The translations under genes and the position numbers were made by a program. This document shows positions 1-6,373 of a DNA stretch of 12,865 nucleotides, piece by piece (position 1 is the stretch's first letter; the number at the start of each line of letters is the position of its first letter). The DNA is taken from assembly GCA_013042695.1 (NCBI GenBank), contig JABDPQ010000157.1, positions 1 to 12,865 on the forward strand, written 5' to 3'. The DNA comes from Desulfobacterales bacterium (GTDB lineage: Bacteria; Desulfobacterota; Desulfobulbia; Desulfobulbales; Desulfocapsaceae). The notes beneath the pieces are model-generated. The model was given only the letters and a program-made list of their open reading frames with translations, did no database searches and was not told where the DNA came from.

Positions 1-148
1 TGCCGAATTTACCAAAATCTATGATCATTTTATAGGTTGGCTTATGAGTCCTTGTTTCATACTCAACTTCAACTACTCTGCCCACCCGGATATCTAGTGT
101 GGCGAATGAATCATTAAAGGAGACCAGTGGTTTTATCTCTTTTGCCAT
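1..148 (-). CDS. csaA: CsaA-type tRNA-binding-domain protein, N-terminal part (runs off left edge)
   Basis: Only the first 49 codons lie in the window; the gene continues past base 1. The visible protein begins MAKEIKPLVSFNDSFATLDI and continues RVGRVVEVEYETRTHKPTYK, then MIIDFGKFG. The DIRVGRVVEVE...KPTYKMIIDFG pattern is the start of the EMAP/Myf tRNA-binding OB-fold, as in CsaA and the stand-alone tRNA-binding proteins. Known CsaA proteins are about 110 residues, bind tRNA-like ligands and have been described as export-related chaperones; the role here is inferred from family only. The ATG at 148 is the only reasonable start, because a TAA lies immediately upstream in frame. I see no clear Shine-Dalgarno sequence. 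The 82 bases between this gene and the CWC gene upstream hold no ORF, terminator or convincing promoter. Confidence 0.85.
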   Translation of the reverse strand, partial: MAKEIKPLVSFNDSFATLDIRVGRVVEVEYETRTHKPTYKMIIDFGKFG

Positions 149-230
149 TTACTATTGCGTTGTAATATGAACATGTTTCTATACTTCCACAGAGCAGCGG
201 ATAAATGCCAGGCAACTATCAGCGTGAAGA

Positions 231-458
231 TTATGCCGTATTATCGATGCCAGACATAAACGCTGCCGGGTTATCTTTAAAAGCCTGAATACATTGAAGA
301 CAAATACATACTTTGCGCTTTTTAGTTTCTGGAACAAGGTTGAGCAGATCCTGAGGTATTTCTACATTTTTACACCAGCACGGTTTATCATCGTGGGCCA
401 TACATTTGTTGACAGTCTGGCAGAACGGGCATAGAGCCTCGCTTATTGTCTCTTTCAT
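231..458 (-). CDS. Cysteine-rich CWC family protein
   Basis: This is a 75-residue soluble protein with seven cysteines. The order is CPFC (residues 10-13), a further Cys in NKC, then CWC in KPCWCK, then CICLQC in the second half. This matches the small cysteine-rich CWC family of proteobacteria, which looks metal-binding but has no established function. The reading frame opens 24 codons further upstream, but the ATG at 458 is preferred: a GGGA sits eight bases ahead of it, and family members start just before the first CPxC. It has the same orientation as the csaA gene downstream and may be co-transcribed across an 82-base gap. Its own upstream region is a 286-base non-coding stretch containing the MITE-like element. 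Confidence 0.8.
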   Translation of the reverse strand: MKETISEALCPFCQTVNKCMAHDDKPCWCKNVEIPQDLLNLVPETKKRKVCICLQCIQAFKDNPAAFMSGIDNTA

Positions 459-507
459 GACGATGTTCCCATAAATGGCAGATTGCAATACTCGCCAGCC
501 CATAGAG

Positions 508-513
508 ATTATA
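508..513 (-). promoter_or_regulatory. Possible sigma70 -10 box for the CWC gene
   Basis: On the minus strand there is a perfect TATAAT about 50 bases ahead of the CWC gene ATG. No good -35 hexamer is visible at 16-18 bases, so this is a weak prediction. The rest of 459-601 shows no coding signature. Confidence 0.3.
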
Positions 514-597
514 CATTTATAGAATACCATGTAGACGAGACTGACTACAGGATAATTGTCAGGATATGCGTGTTAGGAGATGCTCTCTAGCACGAGT

Positions 598-601
598 GAT
601 T
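598..601. repeat. Left copy of putative GATT target-site duplication
   Basis: GATT directly abuts the left inverted repeat. The matching GATT at 743-746 abuts the right one and includes two bases of the TAA stop of the selenoprotein gene. Four bases alone could match by chance; its value comes from sitting exactly at both ends. Confidence 0.5.
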
Positions 602-742
602 GAGCCACTTGCAAAACGCCCTTTTCGTTCAACCTCTACGTTATGCTTAAAATGTTATCCTCGGAATATCAATTATATGCCTGCGGCAAAATTTTTCGCA
701 TGGTTTGACTTAGAACGAAAATCATCATTTTACAAATGGCTC
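602..742. mobile_element. MITE-like element with ~29-bp imperfect terminal inverted repeats and 4-bp target duplication
   Basis: The two ends are inverted copies of each other. The left arm at 602-618 begins GAGCCACTTGCAAAACG. The complement of the right arm, 742-726, reads GAGCCATTTGTAAAATG. They differ at only three of 17 positions, all C/T. After a short unmatched stretch, TTTTCGTTC (622-630) again matches the complement of 713-721 exactly. Weaker pairing continues inward around ATGC..AAAA. GATT flanks both ends (598-601 and 743-746), as expected of a 4-bp target-site duplication. There is no transposase or credible ORF inside. On the minus-strand transcript the three mismatches become G-U pairs, so the outer 17 bases pair fully and the inner nine pair perfectly. 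The alternative is a large structured 3' UTR or regulatory RNA of the upstream selenoprotein operon. No other copy is in the window. Confidence 0.6.
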
Positions 743-746
743 GATT
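743..746. repeat. Right copy of putative GATT target-site duplication
   Basis: It pairs with 598-601. It overlaps the stop codon of the selenoprotein gene (745-747, TAA on the minus strand). An insertion here would have kept the same stop, so the ORF end is probably original. Confidence 0.5.
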
Positions 747-1299
747 AATTTTCATTTTCAATGAGATCGATAATCGGCTTGATATTCGGCCTGTCACCAG
801 GGCCCGAGCCAACGTGATGCATGCGAATAATACCATCAGGGTCAATCAGCACATTACCACCGCGCTGATTGATATCTCCACGAGATTTTTGCAGACGCTG
901 CCCTCTCAGGATTGCTCGCGCATATGCATACCATGTTCTGGGACCCCAGATATCCAGAAACCGTGCTGAAAACATGCCGAAATAATGGTACAGCTTCTTA
1001 TCCAGATCAAGATAGTAGTCGTAATCACGTGGGTTTGAGCCTGATATTGGCAGGTTTTTTTCTTTTTCTTCAAAGGTTATTGCAATTATCTTAAGGTTGT
1101 TTTTCTGCAATGCTTCCTGCTGCTGCCACAACTGTGACAGATGATCTTGACAAGGCAGTCAGCCGCGATGACGAAGGAAAATTATCAGTAACCACGACCC
1201 TTCGAACTCGGCTAATGAAATGGTGCGGCCCTGCTCAGCAGTCAGACTAAAGGGAAACACCTTTTCACCCGTTCTATTCATAGTGACAATAGCTGACAT
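745..1299 (-). CDS. SelL-related peroxiredoxin-like selenoprotein (in-frame UGA = Sec47)
   Basis: Reading through one TGA at 1159-1161 gives a continuous 184-residue thioredoxin-fold protein. Residues 35-46 are SWLLIIFLRHRG, then U47, then LPCQDHLSQLWQQQEAL. This gives a U-x-x-C motif (Sec47, Cys50) at the spot where AhpC/TSA_2-type and SelL-related redox proteins carry C-x-x-C or Sec. The C-terminal half carries the family pattern RGDINQRGGNVLIDPDG. The role expected from the family is thiol peroxidase or disulfide redox chemistry in the cytosol; the substrate is unknown. A hairpin suited to a bacterial SECIS lies 18 bases after the UGA. The chosen ATG at 1299 lies seven bases after the lolD stop with GAAAGAG just ahead, suggesting coupling to the lysS-lol transcript; an in-frame ATG at 1281 is the alternative. 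Without recoding, the gene would appear as two fragments (about 1159-1299 and 745-1131). The stop abuts the MITE-like element. Confidence 0.88.
1123..1161 (-). promoter_or_regulatory. Sec UGA codon and candidate bacterial SECIS hairpin
   Basis: On the minus strand the UGA (1161-1159) is followed by an 18-base spacer, then CTGTCAC-AGTT-GTGGCAG (1140-1123). This forms a seven-pair stem (one G-U) closed by a four-base AGUU loop. Bacterial SECIS elements sit inside the coding region with the apical loop roughly 16-37 bases past the UGA and a G among the first loop bases. Here the loop starts 25 bases after the UGA and G is its second base. A competing pairing joins CTGCC just after the UGA with the same GGCAG. 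The fold was done by eye and no energy was calculated. Confidence 0.65.
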
Positions 1300-1306
1300 A
1301 GCTCTT

Positions 1307-1990
1307 TCAGGTTGATGATACCAGAAGTCCATCTTGCAGCAGAAGGGTGCGATCCATCCGATGAGCAAGCTGCAGGTTATGAGTAACCATCAGGATGGCC
1401 AATGAACGTTTTTGACAAATATCCTGAAGCAGTTTAAAGACCAGTTCACCTGCTTTGCTGTCGAGATTACCGGTCGGCTCGTCTGCTAGCAGGAGATCCG
1501 GCTCCATAATCAGGGCCCGGGCTAGGGCCGTACGCTGCTGCTCACCACCGGAAAGTTCGCTGATGCGATGTTCCTGGCGATGATCAAGTTTAACCGCTGC
1601 TAAAAGCTCTTGAGCTGGGCGACGAGCCTGCTGAAGACTCTTTCCGGCTATAAGGGCCGGCATCATGACATTTTCAAGCGCAGTGAACTCGGGCAGAAGA
1701 TGATGAAACTGAAAAATAAAACCAAGAGATCTATTTCTGAATGAGGCGAGTTCCCTGTCGTTTTTGGTATCAAAACGCTCTTCTCTAAAAAAAAGTTCGC
1801 CTTTGCTCGGTAAGGCGAGCGTACCGAGTATCTGCAGCAGGGTGGTTTTTCCCGACCCGGATGCACCAATGATTGCTGCCATCTCACCCGCTTTGATGGC
1901 AAGATTGACACCTGTCAAAACATCAACATGTTTAACTCCATTGCCATACACTTTATGAATGTTGACGGCCTCGAGCAAAGTGGATGTCAT
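1307..1990 (-). CDS. lolD: Lipoprotein-releasing system ATP-binding protein LolD
   Basis: This is a 227-residue ABC ATPase, the usual LolD length. It has Walker A GASGSGKT (42-49), a Q-loop FQFHHLLPEF with Gln94, signature LSGGEQQR (146-153), Walker B LLLADEP (166-172) followed by TGNLD, and the switch His204 in MVTHN. FQFHHLLPEFTALENVMMP is typical of LolD within the MacB/LolD group. It powers extraction of mature lipoproteins from the outer face of the inner membrane for hand-over to the periplasmic carrier LolA. Its ATG overlaps the stop of the permease gene by four bases (ATGA), with GAGG eight bases ahead, so the two are translationally coupled. The final codons contain the start region of the selenoprotein gene. 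The gene is intact. Confidence 0.95.
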   Translation of the reverse strand: MTSTLLEAVNIHKVYGNGVKHVDVLTGVNLAIKAGEMAAIIGASGSGKTTLLQILGTLALPSKGELFFREERFDTKNDRELASFRNRSLGFIFQFHHLLPEFTALENVMMPALIAGKSLQQARRPAQELLAAVKLDHRQEHRISELSGGEQQRTALARALIMEPDLLLADEPTGNLDSKAGELVFKLLQDICQKRSLAILMVTHNLQLAHRMDRTLLLQDGLLVSST

Positions 1991-3213
1991 GAAAGTACCT
2001 CGGCTGGTTTTACTTGAGAGGCCTTCCAGGATGGATAAAGCGTAGCGCTGAGGCTTATGATAATAGAGCAGCAGGCAATGAGAATAACATCAAATGGCAG
2101 GACTTTGATTGGCAGGGTCGTCATGGGGTAGACGTTTGAGGGCAGCTCGATAAATTGATAGCGAGAGAGAAGTTCGCACAAGCCGAGTCCCCCAAGGACA
2201 CCAAGAATAGTTCCTGTCAGAGAAATAACCAATCCCTGCAGGAAGAAAATTCTCATGATAGAGGAAGAGGTTGCTCCCATGGATTTCAAGATAGCAATGT
2301 CCCGTCCTTTTTCCATTACCACCATTACCAGGGCACTGATAATGTTCAGGGCGGCCACGAGGATAATCAGTGCCACGCAAATAAACATGCCAATTTTTTC
2401 TAATTTGAAAGCTGCGAATAAATTTCTGTTCATTGCCATCCAATCACGGGTTATGGTTCCCGGCCCTACCTTTTCAGCAATGGCGGTGGCTATCACATCA
2501 GCGTTGTTGAGTTCTTTTTTCTCAACGCTCACTTCAATGCCATGAACAATATCTCCTGTTTCAAGGAAGGTCTGGACGTCCGGTATGGCCATATAGGCAA
2601 GTGATGAATCGTATTCATACATACCTGACTCAAAAATACCCACGACACGACTCGTTTTTATTTTTGGTATGACACCCATTGGTGTCAGCGGCCCGGATGG
2701 TGAAATGAGTCTGACCTTCCCCCCTGGACCTAGCCGCAGATCATCAGCGAGTTGTTTACCGAGAATGATGCCGGGTATCGAACGGTCCTGTTTGCCGGTC
2801 AAATCATAAATAGAACCGGAAATCATCTGATCACCAAGACTGATAACCTTTTCGGCAGAGGCTGGCTCGATACCTCGCAATACCACGCCTGAACCGCCAG
2901 AAGTACTGCTGAGCAATGTTTGAGCGTAGAGATAGGGTGTTGCACCAGTGACACCTGGTACCGTCAGAACCCGCTCCCGCATGAGCTTGTAGTTATGAAT
3001 TGCCCCTTCGCTTCTTTGCACAATAATGTGAGAGTTGATGCCAAGGATCTGGTCCCTTAAACCATCGGTGAATCCAGAGTATACAGATAATACTACGATC
3101 AGAGCAATAACCCCTACAGTAATGCCGGCAACCGAGATCAGGGAAATAAGCGAAATAAACCCATGACGGTGTTTTGCTCGAAGATATCTAAGGCTGATAA
3201 ACCATTCGTACAT
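1987..3213 (-). CDS. lolE: Lipoprotein-releasing ABC transporter permease, LolC/LolE family
   Basis: The 408-residue inner-membrane protein has the four-helix MacB/FtsX-type layout. The first helix is at about 21-46 after a short basic N-terminus. A large periplasmic domain spans about 50-270. Three C-terminal helices lie at about 275-300, 325-348 and 373-393. The cytoplasmic coupling segment EKGRDIAILKSMGATSSSIM (301-320) is diagnostic of LolC/E. Only one permease gene accompanies lolD, so the transporter is probably a homodimer of this subunit rather than the LolC-LolE pair of enterobacteria; the C versus E label is therefore arbitrary. It starts one base after the lysS stop with no clear Shine-Dalgarno sequence, suggesting coupling to lysS, and ends overlapping the lolD start. 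Confidence 0.93.
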   Translation of the reverse strand: MYEWFISLRYLRAKHRHGFISLISLISVAGITVGVIALIVVLSVYSGFTDGLRDQILGINSHIIVQRSEGAIHNYKLMRERVLTVPGVTGATPYLYAQTLLSSTSGGSGVVLRGIEPASAEKVISLGDQMISGSIYDLTGKQDRSIPGIILGKQLADDLRLGPGGKVRLISPSGPLTPMGVIPKIKTSRVVGIFESGMYEYDSSLAYMAIPDVQTFLETGDIVHGIEVSVEKKELNNADVIATAIAEKVGPGTITRDWMAMNRNLFAAFKLEKIGMFICVALIILVAALNIISALVMVVMEKGRDIAILKSMGATSSSIMRIFFLQGLVISLTGTILGVLGGLGLCELLSRYQFIELPSNVYPMTTLPIKVLPFDVILIACCSIIISLSATLYPSWKASQVKPAEVLS

Positions 3214-3214
3214 A

Positions 3215-4750
3215 TTAGCTGTCTGCCTGGCTGGCTTTAGGTTCTTCTTGTTGCTCTGGAGCGGACGTCTTATCTTCGGGCTTCATGTGTGGAAATAAGA
3301 TGACGTCCCTGATAGAGGGGGAATCCGTCAGCAGCATGACCAATCGGTCTATGCCGATTCCTTCACCTGCAGCTGAAGGCATGCCATACTCAAGAGCTCT
3401 GATATAATCGCGATCAAGTTCAGGGTGTATCTCGTCGTCATCGCCCCTTTCGGCTATTTGTTTTTCAAAGCGTCTGAGCTGGTCCGCGGGATCATTCAGC
3501 TCGCTAAAGGCGTTGGCGATTTCGCGGCCGGTAATAAAAAGTTCGAACCGATCAGTTACTCCGGGATTCTTCTCGTTACAGCGTGCCAGAGGCGAAACTT
3601 CTGTTGGATATGAGGTAATGAAGGTAGGGTCAATGAGCTGATCTTCGACCAGCAACTCAAAAAGTTCAGTTTTTGCCTTCCCCGCTCCAGCCCGGACTTC
3701 AAGATTAATTCCTTTTTGTTTGGCCAGGGTAATTACCTTGGTATCATCGGCAAGGATGGATGGTTCTATGCTGCCGATCTCGATGAGTGCTTCATCCATA
3801 GTCAGTCTTTTCCACGGAGGAGCGAGGTTAACCGCTGTTCCCTGATAGGTAATCTCCAGGGTACCATGTATTTCCTGACAGATTGCTGAGATCATTTCTT
3901 CAGTAAGATCCATCATGTCATGGTAGGTTGCATATGCCTGGTAAAACTCAAGCATGGTGAATTCGGGATTGTGGCGTGTTGAAAGTCCTTCATTTCTGAA
4001 ATTTCTATTGATCTCAAAAACCTTTTCAAAACCGCCGACAAGCAGACGTTTGAGATAGAGCTCAGGGGCAATTCTCAAAAAAAGGTCCATGTTGAGTGCA
4101 TTATGGTAGGTCTTAAACGGCTTGGCGGTTGCACCTCCAGGAACCGGCTGCATCATTGGCGTTTCGACTTCAATGAAGCCATTTTTGTTGAGATAATCCC
4201 TTACCAGCCTGATGATTTCTACGCGTTTGCTGAAGGTTTCTCTGCTTTCCGGAGTTACGATCAAATCTACGTATCGTTGTCGGTAGCGAGTTTCAACATC
4301 AGAGAGGCCATGCCATTTATCCGGAAGGGGACGCATGGATTTAGAAATCATAGATGCCGTTCTGGCATGAATGGATAATTCACCGGTCTTGGTCTTAAAC
4401 AACGTACCAACAATGCCGACTATGTCACCGATATCCCATTTTTTAAATGTGGCAAACTGTTTATCTCCAACCGTGTCCCTGCGCAGATATACCTGCATTC
4501 TGCCACTACTGTCGGCAATGCTGAAAAAGGCCGCTTTACCGAATTTACGCATGCTCAAAATTCTCCCTGCAACAGAATAGATCCTCTCCCCAGATTCATG
4601 CTGCTCCGGCTCGAGTCCATCCCCTTTAGGAAGGAGTTCGCGGATTCGGTTCTGCGGTTTAAAGGTATTGCTGTAAAGATTCACGCCAAGCTCGGCAAGG
4701 GATAATGCCTTTTCCCGGCGTTGAGCAATTAGTAGATTGTCGTTACTCAT
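3215..4750 (-). CDS. lysS: Lysine--tRNA ligase, class II
   Basis: This 511-residue enzyme charges tRNA-Lys with lysine in the cytosol. The N-terminal OB-fold anticodon-binding domain spans about 58-135. The class II catalytic core contains motif 1 around GFIEVETPMMQPVPGGATAK (191-210), motif 2 FRNEGLSTRHNPEFT (251-265), and motif 3 GIGIDRLVMLL (464-474) near the C-terminus. The length is usual apart from a polar tail after PHMKPEDK rich in Glu, Gln and Ala. The ATG at 4750 is supported by AGGAA nine bases ahead. It is the first gene of the minus-strand unit lysS-lolC/E-lolD-selenoprotein; lysS next to lol genes is a known arrangement in delta-proteobacteria. The promoter must lie in the 95 bases between the start and the terminator at 4846-4871; I see no strong -35/-10 pair there. 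Confidence 0.97.
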   Translation of the reverse strand: MSNDNLLIAQRREKALSLAELGVNLYSNTFKPQNRIRELLPKGDGLEPEQHESGERIYSVAGRILSMRKFGKAAFFSIADSSGRMQVYLRRDTVGDKQFATFKKWDIGDIVGIVGTLFKTKTGELSIHARTASMISKSMRPLPDKWHGLSDVETRYRQRYVDLIVTPESRETFSKRVEIIRLVRDYLNKNGFIEVETPMMQPVPGGATAKPFKTYHNALNMDLFLRIAPELYLKRLLVGGFEKVFEINRNFRNEGLSTRHNPEFTMLEFYQAYATYHDMMDLTEEMISAICQEIHGTLEITYQGTAVNLAPPWKRLTMDEALIEIGSIEPSILADDTKVITLAKQKGINLEVRAGAGKAKTELFELLVEDQLIDPTFITSYPTEVSPLARCNEKNPGVTDRFELFITGREIANAFSELNDPADQLRRFEKQIAERGDDDEIHPELDRDYIRALEYGMPSAAGEGIGIDRLVMLLTDSPSIRDVILFPHMKPEDKTSAPEQQEEPKASQADS

Positions 4751-4845
4751 GCTTGGATGTTCCTGGTTTGTGACGCTAGGTTCTTACCATGTGAATCAAT
4801 GGCTACCTGGTTTATCACATCGTTGCTCAAAGGTACTCCTTTCCA

Positions 4846-4871
4846 TAAAAAAAAGCGGCACCATGCCGCTT
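4846..4871 (-). terminator. Rho-independent terminator, minus strand, after rlmD
   Basis: On the minus strand AAGCGGCA-TGG-TGCCGCTT (4871-4853) forms a perfect eight-pair stem with a three-base loop. It runs straight into eight T residues (4854-4847). This is a classical intrinsic terminator for the transcript coming leftward from rlmD, 64 bases past its natural stop. It separates rlmD from the lysS unit. Confidence 0.9.
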
Positions 4872-4908
4872 GAAGATAATGATACTCATGGGGTGTGCAG
4901 CCCACTAT

Positions 4909-4926
4909 CCGTTTACTGATAAACGG
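4909..4926. repeat. Perfect 7-bp inverted repeat after rlmD
   Basis: CCGTTTA-CTGA-TAAACGG forms a seven-pair hairpin nine bases beyond the rlmD stop. It has no T tract on either strand, so it is not a terminator by itself. It may stabilise the 3' end together with the terminator further along, or be incidental. Confidence 0.4.
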
Positions 4927-4934
4927 CGATGTTG

Positions 4935-6272
4935 TCAATTCTTTTCAAGAAGGGATACCGTTTCAATGTGATGCGTCTGGGGAAACATGTCAATGGGTTG
5001 AAGTCCGTTTATCGTGAATCCTTGCTTGAGAAGTTCGTCAAGATCACGACAGAGCGTTGCCGGATCACAGGAAACATAAACTATTCTTCATTTTGTCAGT
5101 AAACCAAGCAACGGGGCAAGAGCGGGCATCCCTTGCCGAGGCGGGTCACAGATAATTACATCGAATGTCGCCTTACGATTGATCAGTCTTTTGCAGCTCT
5201 CAATTACGTCTGACTTTTCAAATGTTGTATTGGCAATATTGTTTTGAGAACTATTAAAACAAGCACTGCGTATGGCTGAGCCCTGATTTTCAATACCATG
5301 AACGTGTGCTGCCCGCAGGGCAACGGGTAGTGCAAAGTTGCCCATGCCGCTATAGAGATCAAGTACGCGGTCAGAAGGCGCGAGGGCAGAAAAGCGTAAA
5401 ACGAGTTCAACCAAACGCTCGTTTTGTTTCATGTTTACCTGGCAAAACCCTCCAACCTCCCATGATAATGTCAACGGACGATCTGCTTGTAATATCGTAC
5501 TCATACGTCTGCTCGCCGAACGATTATGGTGTCCAAAGGGCCCCTGCATGGAGAAACCATTTCCTGAAAAAAATACGCCGGATAACGTCTTGATTTTCTT
5601 GCCGAGACATGCAGCGTTTTTTTGATCAGCAGCGCGTGGTCTGCGATTGAGATGTAATAGCAAATTGAGGCTTTCAGTGTAGGGATTATGCAGTATTTCA
5701 AGTTCTTCCAAGATGGGGGCAAGGCTGAGGTATTCGCCACTCTCAGGCAATGCGCTCAGGCAATCATTAATAATCGGCGGGGCCAGCAGGCACTTGTTGA
5801 TAGCAATTACGTCATGGGAATGAAATTTATTAAAGCCGAATCTCCCGCCATTAATGATTTTTAAACGAATTCTCTGACGATAGCCAAACTGCAAAGGTGC
5901 GCTGATCGTCAACGGAATGTCTGCAGAAAGCTCTTTTAAGATCATGGAAGGCTGCCTGAAGAGAAGGTCTGCAATGATCTGCTGCTTTATGGTACATTGG
6001 AACACATAATCAGCATGCTGCAGGTCGCAGCCGCCGCATTTGGTGTAATATGAGCATGGGGCGGTAATACGGCGGGGATGGGATTCAATCGTCTCAGTGA
6101 CCTGTGCATACTCGAGGCGCTTCTTTTGCTCCAAGGGCATGGTGCAGACTGTCTCGCCTGGAAGCGCGTATTTTACCAATACCGTCTTGCCGGCTTTTAG
6201 ACTGCTTAACCCATAGCCACCATTAATAACCTTTTTTATGGTAAAAAAATCGCTTTTGCTGTAGTTCACCAT
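4935..6272 (-). CDS. rlmD: 23S rRNA (uracil-5-)-methyltransferase RlmD/RumA family, interrupted by in-frame UGA at codon 395
   Basis: The first 394 codons read as a TrmA/RumA-type enzyme, which makes 5-methyluridine in RNA with S-adenosylmethionine. A TRAM-like N-terminus (about 1-60) leads to the iron-sulfur ligands Cys73, Cys79 and Cys82 (in CSYYTKCGGC), with Cys161 as the likely fourth. The SAM site is VLDLYSGMGNFALPVA (303-318), and ICDPPRQG (374-381) is the family motif. A TGA then occurs at 5088-5090. The same frame continues for 50 homologous codons: RIVYVSCDPATL with the catalytic cysteine (402), then HHIETV with the general-base glutamate (437), and a TGA at 4935-4937. Total 445 codons matches the family length. 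The UGA falls on a variable position just before RIVYVSC, so one substitution (for example CGA or AGA to TGA) explains it. Possible explanations are recent nonsense mutation, sequencing error, readthrough or, least likely, Sec insertion. Stopping at 5088 would remove catalysis. The 5-methyluridine target (U1939 in E. coli) cannot be confirmed from sequence. Confidence 0.85.
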
Positions 6273-6282
6273 TGAAACATAC

Positions 6283-6288
6283 TATAAT
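6283..6288 (+). promoter_or_regulatory. Possible -10 box for tamA in the divergent rlmD/tamA region
   Basis: A perfect TATAAT in ACTATAATCA lies about 85 bases before the tamA start. The -35 region would fall inside the first rlmD codons, where no good TTGACA-like hexamer is seen at 16-18 bases. A small hairpin GCTGA-AAA-TCAGC follows at 6294-6306. The 101-base divergent region must hold the promoters of both rlmD and tamA. Confidence 0.35.
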
Positions 6289-6373
6289 CAGTTGCTGAAA
6301 ATCAGCGTAGTTTAAACATGCTTTGTCTCTGTGGAGTCAGAGCATTTAACCAACTGTCCATACTACTGTATCC

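Noticed and set aside
566..748. Small plus-strand ORF of 60 residues within the inverted-repeat element
   Set aside because: There is no ribosome-binding site or recognisable homology, and the composition is explained by the palindromic element.
745..1131. Stand-alone 128-residue gene with a TTG start
   Set aside because: It lacks the first thioredoxin-fold strand and the active-site motif, which lie just upstream in the same frame across the UGA.
1159..1368. Separate 69-residue minus-strand ORF ending at the UGA
   Set aside because: It is the N-terminal part of the selenoprotein plus an upstream extension into lolD; the protein continues in frame past the UGA with clear family motifs.
4889..4904. 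TGGG...CCCA inverted repeat near the rlmD 3' end
   Set aside because: Only four pairs, no conserved context; likely chance.
4747..4938. 63-residue minus-strand ORF between rlmD and lysS
   Set aside because: It runs through the terminator hairpin and its T tract, lacks family signals, and overlaps the lysS ribosome-binding region.
4935..5090. General reassignment of UGA to a sense codon in this organism
   Set aside because: UGA is used as a normal stop for lolC/E, lolD, tamA and the true end of rlmD, so UGA is not globally reassigned.
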